Assembly: GCA_013141115.1 (NCBI GenBank)
Contig: JABFRP010000002.1
Coordinates: forward strand, 2,716,647 to 2,780,646
Source: Ferruginibacter sp.
Lineage (GTDB): Bacteria; Bacteroidota; Bacteroidia; Chitinophagales; Chitinophagaceae
Reading direction: 5' to 3'
Length of the DNA: 64,000 nt
Part shown: piece after piece, positions 19,055 to 28,678 of the stretch
Layout of the letters: each line of letters opens with the position of its first letter
Position numbering within the stretch: position 1 is the stretch's first letter
The notes under the pieces: model-generated
Database searches by the model: none
Seen by the model: the letters and a program-made list of their open reading frames with translations, nothing else
What the model was told of the DNA's origin: nothing
Translations under genes and position numbers: made by a program

Positions 19055-19621
19055 GTGCAAAGTCAAGTAGTAAATCAATACACAAAGACAAAGGATAAAA
19101 AAAGATTTAACCAGGGAGATATTTTAAAAGATATTTCCCTTTTCGTTTTAACTGGTAGTGGTGAATTACAGGTGTCTGAAATAAATTTAGAATATGCTAT
19201 TGTCGTAAGTCAGGATTGTGATTTAGAGCATGATTACAACAATAGAAATAACCCTGCAAAGAAGGATGAAGATAAATTTTTGCCTAATATTCTATTACTA
19301 CCCGCTTATTTAGCCACAAAATTCAGAACTGGAGAACATAGGGGTGATGAGATTAAAGGATTAACATGGGGTTCTGATAAGTGGAAATTAATTTCACAGA
19401 ACAATGAAGCAAGATTTCATTTCATAAGTCAAAGCGAAGATTATCAAATACCAGAATTAGTTTTAGATTTTAAACATTTATATACTATTGATAGGGATAT
19501 GCTATATAACAAAATGGGTAACGTTTATTTAGCTTCTATTTGCGAACTTTATAGAGAACTTTTATCTCAACGTTATTCTAATTTTTTAGGTAGAATTGGA
19601 TTACCCGAAATAAGTTCATAA
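19055..19621 (+). CDS. hypothetical protein (188 aa, GTG start) with IVVSQDCDLEHD motif, third gene of cassette
   Basis: Starts three bases after the preceding stop; intact ORF. Confidence 0.65.
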   Translation: MQSQVVNQYTKTKDKKRFNQGDILKDISLFVLTGSGELQVSEINLEYAIVVSQDCDLEHDYNNRNNPAKKDEDKFLPNILLLPAYLATKFRTGEHRGDEIKGLTWGSDKWKLISQNNEARFHFISQSEDYQIPELVLDFKHLYTIDRDMLYNKMGNVYLASICELYRELLSQRYSNFLGRIGLPEISS

Positions 19622-19956
19622 CCGCATCTTAAAAAGGTGACTAATTTCAAAACAACTCATTACCTCCTTTCCCAACCCCTTGTTCATATACCAAAAATCC
19701 CTACCTTTGCGGCGCTAAAAAGTACAGTAGTAACAGGATGGCGCTGTATTTATTTAGCATACTATGAGAGTAAAGTAACATCATATCAAGCCCCGAATTG
19801 GCCAAAAAAGCCGGTTCTACTACGGGGAAAGTGTGCCGGGATGGACCGGACAGGGTTTAAAAGAAATATTCAATAATTAATGTTCAATATACAATAAAGA
19901 ACAGGGGTTACTCAAACAGAAACATTTAACAACAAAAACAATAAACAACAAATAAG

Positions 19957-22107
19957 ATGGCAGATTTACGTTATCAACGCAACTTTGGAATTGCCGCTCA
20001 TATTGATGCCGGTAAAACCACTACCACCGAACGTATATTATATTATACCGGGGTAAACCATAAAATAGGTGAGGTACACGATGGTGCCGCTACCATGGAC
20101 TGGATGGCACAGGAACAGGAAAGAGGTATCACTATTACCAGTGCTGCTACTACCTGCTTTTGGAACTTTCCAATGGTGCAAAACAAAAAAACACCGGATA
20201 CCAAGCAATACAAATTCAACATTATTGATACGCCCGGTCACGTGGATTTTACCGTAGAGGTAGAGCGTAGTTTACGTGTACTGGATGGTTTATTAGCATT
20301 GTTCTGCGCCGTATCTGGTGTAGAGCCACAAAGTGAAACTGTTTGGCGCCAGGCCAACCGTTACAAAGTACCACGTATTGGTTTTGTAAACAAAATGGAC
20401 CGCAGTGGTGCCGATTTTTTAAATGTGGTAAAACAAATTAAAGAAATGCTGGGTGCTAAAGCGGTGCCTTTACAATTACCTATTGGTGCCGAAGATAACT
20501 TTAAAGGTGTGGTAGATTTAATTACCATGAAAGGTATGGTGTGGGATGAAGCTGGACAAGGTATGACTTATAACGAAGTGCCTATTCCGGAAGATATGGT
20601 GGAAGAAGTGAACGAATGGAGACAACATTTAATTGAAGCCGTTGCCGATTACGATGATAAATTACTGGAAAAATTCTTTGAAGATCCTAACTCGATCACC
20701 GAAGATGAAATTCATGAAGCTATCCGTAAAGCAACTATCGATATTTCTATCATTCCGATGATGTGTGGTTCATCTTTTAAAAACAAAGGTGTGCAAACTG
20801 CATTGGATGCTATTGTTCGTTACCTGCCTGGTCCTTTGGATATTGAAGCGGTAAAAGGAATTAATCCTGATACTGGCGAAGAATTATTGCGTCATGCAGA
20901 TCCAAAAGAACCATTCAGTGCTTTGGCATTTAAAATTATGACCGATCCTTTTGTGGGTCGTTTAGCGTTCTTCCGGGCTTACTCTGGTCGTTTGGATTCT
21001 GGTAGTTATGTGCTTAATACCCGTACTGGTAAAAAAGAACGTATCAGCCGTATTATGCAGATGCATGCCAACAAACAAAACCCGGTTGATTTTATTGAAG
21101 CTGGTGATATTGGTGCTGCTGTAGGTTTTAAAGATATTAAAACCGGAGATACACTTTGTAATGAAGATAACCCGATAGTATTGGAAGCAATGACCTTTCC
21201 TGAACCGGTTATCTCTGTTGCGGTAGAACCAAAAACACAAGCCGACGTTGATAAAATGGGTATGGCTATTGCCAAACTGGTAGAAGAAGATCCTACGTTA
21301 CGTGTAAAAACCGACGAAGAAACCGGCCAAACCATTTTAAGTGGTATGGGTGAGTTGCACTTAGAGATCATCATCGACAGGATGAAGAGAGAATTTAAAG
21401 TAGAAATTAACCAAGGTGCACCAATGGTGGCTTATAAAGAAGCGTTCCATAACACTATCGATCACAGAGAGATCTTGAAAAAGCAATCGGGTGGTCGTGG
21501 TAAATTTGCCGATATCATTTTCACCATTGGCCCTGCCGATGAAGAATTTTTGAAATTGGATAAAGGTCGTTTTCAGTTTGTAAACAGTTTGTTTGGTGGT
21601 AGTATTCCAAAAGAATTTGTACCTGCTATTCAAAAAGGTTTTGAAAGTGCAATGACAACCGGTGTATTAGCTGGTTACCCAATGGAAAGTATGAGAGTGG
21701 AAGTAAAGGACGGATCTTTTCACCAGGTGGATAGTGATGCGATGAGCTTTGAACTTTGTGCTAAACAAGGATACCGTGAAGCTGGCCGTAAAGCTAAACC
21801 AGTATTGTTAGAGCCTATCATGAAAGTGGAAGTGTTAACACCAGACCAATACATGGGTGATGTTACGGGTGACCTTAACCGCCGCCGTGGTATGCTGGAA
21901 GGTATGGATAGCAAACATGGTGTACAGGTTATTAAAGCCAAAGTGCCATTAAGCGAAATGTTTGGTTATGTTACGCAATTGCGTTCATTATCTTCAGGTC
22001 GTGCTACCAGTACCATGGAGTTCAGTCACTACAACCCTGCACCAACCAACGTTGCAGAAGCAGTAATGGCTAAGCAAAAAGGTAAGCGCATTGGTGATGA
22101 AGGATAA
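19957..22107 (+). CDS. fusA: translation elongation factor G
   Basis: [44 protein letters not shown], full-length 716 aa. Confidence 0.98.
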   Translation: MADLRYQRNFGIAAHIDAGKTTTTERILYYTGVNHKIGEVHDGAATMDWMAQEQERGITITSAATTCFWNFPMVQNKKTPDTKQYKFNIIDTPGHVDFTVEVERSLRVLDGLLALFCAVSGVEPQSETVWRQANRYKVPRIGFVNKMDRSGADFLNVVKQIKEMLGAKAVPLQLPIGAEDNFKGVVDLITMKGMVWDEAGQGMTYNEVPIPEDMVEEVNEWRQHLIEAVADYDDKLLEKFFEDPNSITEDEIHEAIRKATIDISIIPMMCGSSFKNKGVQTALDAIVRYLPGPLDIEAVKGINPDTGEELLRHADPKEPFSALAFKIMTDPFVGRLAFFRAYSGRLDSGSYVLNTRTGKKERISRIMQMHANKQNPVDFIEAGDIGAAVGFKDIKTGDTLCNEDNPIVLEAMTFPEPVISVAVEPKTQADVDKMGMAIAKLVEEDPTLRVKTDEETGQTILSGMGELHLEIIIDRMKREFKVEINQGAPMVAYKEAFHNTIDHREILKKQSGGRGKFADIIFTIGPADEEFLKLDKGRFQFVNSLFGGSIPKEFVPAIQKGFESAMTTGVLAGYPMESMRVEVKDGSFHQVDSDAMSFELCAKQGYREAGRKAKPVLLEPIMKVEVLTPDQYMGDVTGDLNRRRGMLEGMDSKHGVQVIKAKVPLSEMFGYVTQLRSLSSGRATSTMEFSHYNPAPTNVAEAVMAKQKGKRIGDEG

Positions 22108-22164
22108 TTAAAAGCCCAAAGCTCCTCCGCCCCTAAATGGGAACTTGAATAAGGAGGAGGTATA

Positions 22165-22213
22165 AAGCGATACATTTGAGAAGGCCCCATTCTGAAAAGA
22201 GTGGGGCTTTTTT
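22165..22213 (+). terminator. rho-independent terminator after fusA
   Basis: GCCCCAttctgaaaagagTGGGGCttttttg. Confidence 0.85.
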
Positions 22214-22273
22214 GTGGCATTATTTTAATCAAAGTATTTATTAAATGTGATGCTGAATATTTCCGCGGAGAAA

Positions 22274-22961
22274 TATTCAATGATCAATGCTCAACATTCA
22301 ATGTTCAATAAAATACATCTTGTAATAATTTTTACAGTACTAGCTATTTAGGAATTCTTACAGGTTATTATTCTTCTTTGATGTTATAATACTCTTGGCA
22401 GTGATAGCTACCAGTTCTTCTGTTTCTTTATATACAGCATCCAGTTTTTTTGCCGGCTTTATCAATTCTTTTTTAATAATTACTTTTAATGCAGTTCTGC
22501 ATTCCTTTAATTCTTTTAAAATGATTCCCATTTTATGAACGAAATCTTTGGGAGATTCTGCAGCTTGTGCTTCGCCATAATTAAAAGTAGGAGAGTGGCA
22601 CGACCTGATCAATTGACCAGCAATATAATTTCCTGCTCTTGTATTAGGTAATGCCTCCACCACATCAATCATTCTGCAGGTATAATCCACCAACCTGTCT
22701 TCCAAGTCGAACTTTTTGTTTTGCATGAGTGTAGAATTTTATGCAACAAAATAATCAAAAGCCTTTAAAAATGAAAGTGTCTGTAACTATTTATGGTTAA
22801 GTCTTTACAAAAACGTTCAATGCTCAACAACCAATATTCAATATTCAATAAAAATGCATTTCTTTTATAGCCAATGCTCTTGGCACGAATGCCAAAGTAT
22901 AACGGTATGCGTTTTTATTGAGCATTGTGTGTTGAACATTGATTATTGAATATTTGTTATA
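22274..22961. repeat. TTCAATATTCAATGTTCAA-type interspersed low-complexity repeats flanking the four-helix bundle gene
   Basis: Related strings at 22274-22311, 22816-22858 and inverted at 22916-22961. Confidence 0.65.
22358..22726 (-). CDS. four-helix bundle protein (S23/IVP family)
   Basis: VDYTCRMIDVVEALPNTRAGNYIAGQLIRSCHSPTFNYGEAQAAESPKDFVHKMGIILKELKECR. Confidence 0.92.
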   Translation of the reverse strand: MQNKKFDLEDRLVDYTCRMIDVVEALPNTRAGNYIAGQLIRSCHSPTFNYGEAQAAESPKDFVHKMGIILKELKECRTALKVIIKKELIKPAKKLDAVYKETEELVAITAKSIITSKKNNNL

Positions 22962-23020
22962 AGGCTCAAAAGTAAAATAGTCTTTCATAAATCTTATTTT
23001 TACATCCTAAACAATTCCAT

Positions 23021-25216
23021 TTGAGCGCTTCCATCTTTTTATTTACACCACCTTTTACACAACTGAATACCCCGTATCCGGCAACGGCTTATTTAAAAGG
23101 ATTTTTAAATACAAAAAATATCAGCGCCTTTCAGGCCGACCTGGGCATAGAAGTTACTGTAGCATTATTTTCAAAAAGCGGATTACAACAATTGTTTGCC
23201 GCTATTGATACTAAAAAGGAATTATCTGCCAATACCAAACGCATTATTACATTGCAAAATGATTATGTAAATACTATTGATGCAGTAATATATTTTTTGC
23301 AGGGCAAAAATCCGGAGTTGTCTTCATTAATTAGTAAGAGAGATTTTTTACCCGAAGCCAGCCGTTTTGTACAAACCGATGATTTGGTATGGGCATTTGG
23401 CAGCATGGGCACGCAGGATAAAGCCAAGCACCTGGCCACTTTGTATTTAGAAGATCTGAGCGACCTGATAAAAGAATGCGTGGATGAACATTTTGGCTTT
23501 AGCCGCTATGCCGAAAAGTTAGGCCGCAGTGCCAACAGTTTTGATGAATTGTACAACGAGTTACAAAAAGAATACACTTACCTCGATAAAATATTAATTG
23601 ATATTTTAGAAAATCGGATGTTGGCAGTACAACCAAAAATGGCTTGTATTTCTGTTCCTTTTCCCGGTAATTTATATACTTCTTTGCGCTGCGGCCAATG
23701 GATAAAGAAAAATTACCCCGAAGTAAAAGTTTGCATGGGTGGTGGTTTTGCCAATACCGAATTACGATCGCTTACCGATAAAAGAGTGTTTGAGTTTTAC
23801 GATTTTATTACATTGGATGACGGCGAAGCACCAGTGGAAAATCTATTTTATTTTGTTGAGGGAAAAAAAAATATTGCTGAGCTGAAGCGAACTTTTACTT
23901 TAATTGATGGCGAAGTAAAGTATATCAACAACAGTACCTGCACCGATTATAAGCAAGGGCAGGTGGGCACACCAGACTACAGCGATTTTTTATTGGATCA
24001 ATATATTTCGGCAATAGAAGTGGTAAACCCCATGCACAGTTTATGGAGCGATGGCCGCTGGAATAAATTAACCATGGCGCATGGTTGTTATTGGGGTAAA
24101 TGCACTTTTTGCGATATCAGTTTAGATTATATAAAATTATACGAGCCCATTACGGCGGAATTGCTCTGCGACCGTATGGAAGAAATTATTGCACAAACAG
24201 GGCAAAATGGTTTTCACTTTGTAGATGAAGCGGCACCACCTGCATTGATGAGGGCATTAAGTGTAGAGATCATTAAAAGAAAATTAGTAGTAAGCTGGTG
24301 GGCCAATATTCGTTTTGAAAAAAGTTTTACCCGTGATTTGTGTTTGTTGCTGAAAGCTGCCGGCTGCATTGCTGTGTCGGGAGGATTAGAAGTAGCATCC
24401 GACAGGTTATTGCAATTGATAGATAAAGGTATTACTGTGGCGCAAGTGGCTAAAGTAAATAGACATTTTACTGAGGCTGGCATAATGGTACATGCGTATT
24501 TAATGTATGGCTTTCCTACACAAACCGCACAGGAAACTATCGACTCTTTAGAAATGGTACGCCAACTGTTTGAAGCAGGCGTTTTACAATCTGCCTTCTG
24601 GCATTTGTTTACCATGACGGCACACAGCCCCGTTGGATTAAATCCTGAAAAATATAAAGTACAAAAACTAACGGATACCATTGGCAGCTTTGCCAATAAT
24701 GATATTCAGCATATCGACCCAACAGGTGCCGATCATGAAAGTTTTAGTTTTGGGTTGAAAAAATCTTTACTCAATTATATGCATGGTGCCTGTTTTGATG
24801 TGCCATTGCATAAATGGTTTGATTTTAAAACTCCAAAAACAACGATTGCGCCTGATTATATTGCCAAGCTGTTAAACGAGGAAGAGTACAATGTTGTAAA
24901 ACCAAATACCAAAGTAATTTGGCTGGGTAATACTCCCGTAACAGAAATAACTACCAAATCAAAAAAAGGTAATCATTGGGAAGTATGTTCTTTAACCTTT
25001 GAAACGAAGAAAGAAACATTGAATATTAAAACAGATAAAGAAGAAGGTTTATGGCTTGCGGCTATATTAGAGCAAGTATCTGTACACAATATAAAAACCT
25101 TTACACTGCAGGAAGTAAAAGCTTCTTATGAAATGGCAGGCCTCGGCGATTTTGAATTATTTTGGGATAATAAACCGGTGAATACTTTGTATAAGGCGGG
25201 ATTGCTGCAGTTGTAA
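23021..25216 (+). CDS. B12-binding-domain radical SAM protein
   Basis: MAHGCYWGKCTFCDISLDY (CxxxxxCxxC variant), VCMGGGFANTELR B12-domain-like region, downstream radical SAM strands. Confidence 0.88.
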   Translation: MSASIFLFTPPFTQLNTPYPATAYLKGFLNTKNISAFQADLGIEVTVALFSKSGLQQLFAAIDTKKELSANTKRIITLQNDYVNTIDAVIYFLQGKNPELSSLISKRDFLPEASRFVQTDDLVWAFGSMGTQDKAKHLATLYLEDLSDLIKECVDEHFGFSRYAEKLGRSANSFDELYNELQKEYTYLDKILIDILENRMLAVQPKMACISVPFPGNLYTSLRCGQWIKKNYPEVKVCMGGGFANTELRSLTDKRVFEFYDFITLDDGEAPVENLFYFVEGKKNIAELKRTFTLIDGEVKYINNSTCTDYKQGQVGTPDYSDFLLDQYISAIEVVNPMHSLWSDGRWNKLTMAHGCYWGKCTFCDISLDYIKLYEPITAELLCDRMEEIIAQTGQNGFHFVDEAAPPALMRALSVEIIKRKLVVSWWANIRFEKSFTRDLCLLLKAAGCIAVSGGLEVASDRLLQLIDKGITVAQVAKVNRHFTEAGIMVHAYLMYGFPTQTAQETIDSLEMVRQLFEAGVLQSAFWHLFTMTAHSPVGLNPEKYKVQKLTDTIGSFANNDIQHIDPTGADHESFSFGLKKSLLNYMHGACFDVPLHKWFDFKTPKTTIAPDYIAKLLNEEEYNVVKPNTKVIWLGNTPVTEITTKSKKGNHWEVCSLTFETKKETLNIKTDKEEGLWLAAILEQVSVHNIKTFTLQEVKASYEMAGLGDFELFWDNKPVNTLYKAGLLQL

Positions 25217-25705
25217 TTATTTATTTACAACATGTTGTCTCATCTCCTCCAAACTTAATACAAGAGGGTTAAGTAAATTAAAACTTGTTATTACTTCATC
25301 TAGTAATGATTGCCGAACTACAATTATCAAAGTGTAATTAAAATCTGCTGCTATAATTTCTGTAAGAGATTGAAATAATCCCTGCTGTTGTCTTGTTTCC
25401 AATGGCCCAATCTCATCAATGATTAAATATTTAAGTTCAATACTTTTACTGGCATCCAATAAAATGGCATTGGCTTTTGTAAATGCTGCTGTAGAAAATA
25501 AATACTTGCCAATTGCCAATTGCTCTTCATTACCATGCGTTTCCATTGCAAAAAAATCTTTTTCTGCAATATTATAAAACATACGTTTTCCGTTTACAAT
25601 TGGCGTAAGTATGCCTGCGATATTATTTTGTTGTAAACAAAATTGTTGCAGCAGCGTGGTTTTGCCGGTTTGTATTTCGCCAGTTAAAATGATGATCTTA
25701 TTCAT
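25217..25705 (-). CDS. P-loop nucleoside-triphosphatase (THEP1/DUF2478-like)
   Basis: IILTGEIQTGKTTLLQQF Walker A; YLIIDEIGPLE Walker B. Confidence 0.75.
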   Translation of the reverse strand: MNKIIILTGEIQTGKTTLLQQFCLQQNNIAGILTPIVNGKRMFYNIAEKDFFAMETHGNEEQLAIGKYLFSTAAFTKANAILLDASKSIELKYLIIDEIGPLETRQQQGLFQSLTEIIAADFNYTLIIVVRQSLLDEVITSFNLLNPLVLSLEEMRQHVVNK

Positions 25706-26726
25706 GATGCACAATCAGCAAAACAGTGTTGTTGATAAAACTTTTAAAGTGCTGCCATTTTTTGGGTTGCTGAGAAAGTTGCCAGCTTTGCTGTACTACC
25801 GTTTTTATACCCGGCAGTAAAGCAATTACCTGTTGCAGAGCACTACTGTTTTTTTCTTTGTATTTAGTAACCCATTTTTTAATTTGCAATCGCAGCAGGG
25901 GAGTGATGAAATAGGTCCAAACTAAAATAATAATTACGGCCCTCATTACCAACTCCGCAATTTTTGATTTTGAAAATCCGGCATTGAGAAAAGGCAGATA
26001 AGAAAAAATAAGCAGCAGTAACATAAGGCCACCAAAAATTAAAGTGAAATACTGTTTTCTTTTTTTTGATGTATTGTTTAAAAAAATATCCTGCTCTTGC
26101 TGCGGCAAATTGTTTAATTGCTGTAATAGCGCATTGGTTTGGTTGCCTGCCTTAACGCTGGCAATAATTTTAATGTTTAAAAATCCACCGGCAATACCGG
26201 CCACAATATAACAGCCCACATAAAACAAAACAATGTATAAGGAGTAATGTACAGAATTGGTGATAAATGTTTGGGTGATTTTATTTAAAAAGATATCGAT
26301 GGCCTGCCAAAAGCCTTTACCAAAAATAATGGTGAGTACTAATAAATGCTGAAAGGCGGAATAGAGTAACGAAAACAGGGTGAGTATAAATGCTGCAGGT
26401 TTTAATGCTCTTTTGTTTACAAATAATAATTCGCCGGCGGCGCCTTGTATTAATACAGCTATGTAAGCCATAGGTGGTGTATGCGGACTTAAAATAAATT
26501 TTACTGCAATAACCAATAATGTGGCTTTTAATATTTCGCCTTTTTTATTATTGCCCAGCGCAATTAATGTGATGCATACCGATGCTACAAATGCAAGCAC
26601 CAGGCCTGCAAAAGGAATTTTTAAACCGTGTAAAATGCCGCCCATAAAAGCTTCGCTAAAAGCCCATAGTGCGGTAATGCGGAGTGTTACATTGGTTTTG
26701 TAAAAATCTTTATTGATAATGCTCAT
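25698..26726 (-). CDS. polytopic membrane protein (ECF-transporter-like)
   Basis: Multiple hydrophobic segments; overlaps the NTPase gene. Confidence 0.6.
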   Translation of the reverse strand: MSIINKDFYKTNVTLRITALWAFSEAFMGGILHGLKIPFAGLVLAFVASVCITLIALGNNKKGEILKATLLVIAVKFILSPHTPPMAYIAVLIQGAAGELLFVNKRALKPAAFILTLFSLLYSAFQHLLVLTIIFGKGFWQAIDIFLNKITQTFITNSVHYSLYIVLFYVGCYIVAGIAGGFLNIKIIASVKAGNQTNALLQQLNNLPQQEQDIFLNNTSKKRKQYFTLIFGGLMLLLLIFSYLPFLNAGFSKSKIAELVMRAVIIILVWTYFITPLLRLQIKKWVTKYKEKNSSALQQVIALLPGIKTVVQQSWQLSQQPKKWQHFKSFINNTVLLIVHHE

Positions 26727-26809
26727 GAATAAATTTAAAGTTTGGTTGCCGCTGTCTGGTTTTTAACCAACAGCGTTTTTAGCAGCGGCAGGTAATGGCC
26801 TTTTTAATT

Positions 26810-27627
26810 TTAAATAAATACTTCCCGTTGTGTTATAATTTTTATTTCATCAGCAAGTGTAATAAAACCATTTTGCTGCTGCAATACATTTTGACCGAAA
26901 TAAATTTTATTGTTTTTCATACGGTATCCGGCTAGCGTTTTTAAAGGTTCTTTTCCGCTTGCAGCCGTTTGCTGATCAATGGTGGTCATTACACATCGGG
27001 CACAGGGCTTTACACCAAAAAAATTTAATTCTCCAATAGAAAATGCCGCCATCTCATCTTCAATATGTGCATGGCCGCCGGTAAAAACAATGTTGGGCCT
27101 GAAACGATTTATCGGTAATGCTTCAACTAATTTTTTATTCAGCTTATCTAAACTTTCCTGCCCTATCATGAGCATTGGATAGCCATCAGAAAAAGAAGTG
27201 ATCTCGTTATTGGTGGCATATTCTTTATCCACCAACCTTTTAGTACTATCGGGCATGTACACCAGTTTACAGTTAATGTGCAGCATATCGCTAAACCAGT
27301 TATTGGTCTCTTCATCAGCTTCCAATGCATCGCAAACATCATCCCAAACTGTTACGCTCAGTTTCTTTTTGTATTCAGTTGCAAAGGGCAGCAGTATCGA
27401 TTGCAACGGGTGTTGTTTATGAAATACAAAAAAGCCTTCTGTGTTTTCGCCAACTTGCAGTAAGGCCATTTGCGGATGGCTGCGTTGCGATAAAAAAATA
27501 TCGTTTTCATCCACCAGCATCCATCTTCTGTCGATTTAAAACCGGTACTGGTAATTTCAACAGCTTGCTTTGCAATGCCGCCTAATGATTTTATGGGATA
27601 AATAAATAACTGGCTTATCTGTAACAT
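26810..27627 (-). pseudogene. MOSC domain protein split by a 1-nt frameshift (~27531)
   Basis: N-part MLQISQLFIYPIKSLGGIAKQAVEITSTGFK and C-part DRRWMLVDENDIFLSQRSHPQMALL... are in different frames; joining them restores the usual MOSC N-terminus. Confidence 0.8.
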
Positions 27628-27692
27628 GGCACAAATTTATCTTTTTGGATTGGCATAGTTTATTGTATTTTTAAAAAATCAATTATTAAAAA

Positions 27693-27986
27693 ATGAAACC
27701 AACCATAACTATTGAATATTGCCCCAAATGCCACTGGCTTTTACGTGCCGCTTATATGGCACAGGAAATTTTAACCACTTTTGCTGATGAAGTGGGTGCA
27801 GTTACACTAAAACCCAGCGAAATAAATGGCCGGTACACTATTCATATTAGTGATGCCAAAGTATTTGACAGAAAAGAGTATGGCGGCTTTGCAGAAATTA
27901 AAGAAATAAAGCAACTCATCAGGGATGTGGTGGCACCTGGTAAAAGTTTAGGCCATACTGATACCCCTGCTCACCATCAAAGTTGA
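27693..27986 (+). CDS. SelT/SelW/SelH (Rdx) family selenoprotein-like protein, Cys form
   Basis: TIEYCPKCHWLLRAAYMAQEILTTF CxxC Rdx motif. Confidence 0.88.
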   Translation: MKPTITIEYCPKCHWLLRAAYMAQEILTTFADEVGAVTLKPSEINGRYTIHISDAKVFDRKEYGGFAEIKEIKQLIRDVVAPGKSLGHTDTPAHHQS

Positions 27987-27994
27987 ATGTACCG

Positions 27995-28090
27995 GAATTA
28001 GGGATTTGGAATTAGTGAAAAGGAATGAAAGTGGCTCCCCAATTCCAAATTACTAATTACCAATTCCCAATCACTAATTACAAACTACAA
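27995..28090. repeat. intergenic inverted repeat (ATTAGGGATTTGGAATTAGTGA ... TTACCAATTCCCAATCACTAATT)
   Basis: Two complementary arms around a ~40-nt centre. Confidence 0.6.
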
Positions 28091-28093
28091 TAA

Positions 28094-28678
28094 ATGCTGG
28101 GTATAATACTTTGCGGAGGACAAAGCAGCCGGATGGGAAGTGATAAAGGGCTTTTAATGCATGAAGCAAAAACCTGGGCGCAAACTGCTTTGGAAAAACT
28201 GTCTGTATTAAATATTCCTATAAGACTTTCGGTAAATGAAATGCAACAAAGCGAATACGAAAAAGTATTTACACCCGAGTTACTGATCGTTGATAATCCT
28301 GCACTCAGCATCAAAGGTCCTTTGCTGGGTGTATTATCGGCACACTTGCAAAACCCGGCTAAAGACCTTTTTTTACTGGCTTGCGATCTGCCATTGATGG
28401 AACCAAACCTGCTCAAAGAACTATTTGCTTTGCATAAGCAAAGTAAAAAATATGATGTGTACATTTTTACTAACGATAGAGAACCGGAACCTTTGTGTGG
28501 TATCTATACTTCAAAAGCATTGAAAAAAATTATTGCGCTGCAACAGGATAATAAATTGATCCGGCACAGTATGAAATTTATTTTAAACCACCTGGTAGTT
28601 TGCCAAATTACTTTACAGGAAAACCAAAAAGTTTATTTTCGCAATTTTAATGCCCATGCCGATGTAAATGGCTTATAA
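28094..28678 (+). CDS. mobA: molybdenum cofactor guanylyltransferase
   Basis: LGIILCGGQSSRMGSDKGLL; LLACDLPLMEPNLL; EPEPLCGIY. Confidence 0.92.
   Translation: MLGIILCGGQSSRMGSDKGLLMHEAKTWAQTALEKLSVLNIPIRLSVNEMQQSEYEKVFTPELLIVDNPALSIKGPLLGVLSAHLQNPAKDLFLLACDLPLMEPNLLKELFALHKQSKKYDVYIFTNDREPEPLCGIYTSKALKKIIALQQDNKLIRHSMKFILNHLVVCQITLQENQKVYFRNFNAHADVNGL

Noticed and set aside
19637-19876. 79-aa ORF upstream of fusA
   Set aside because: No motif, no good start context, overlaps repeat-like DNA; treated as non-coding.
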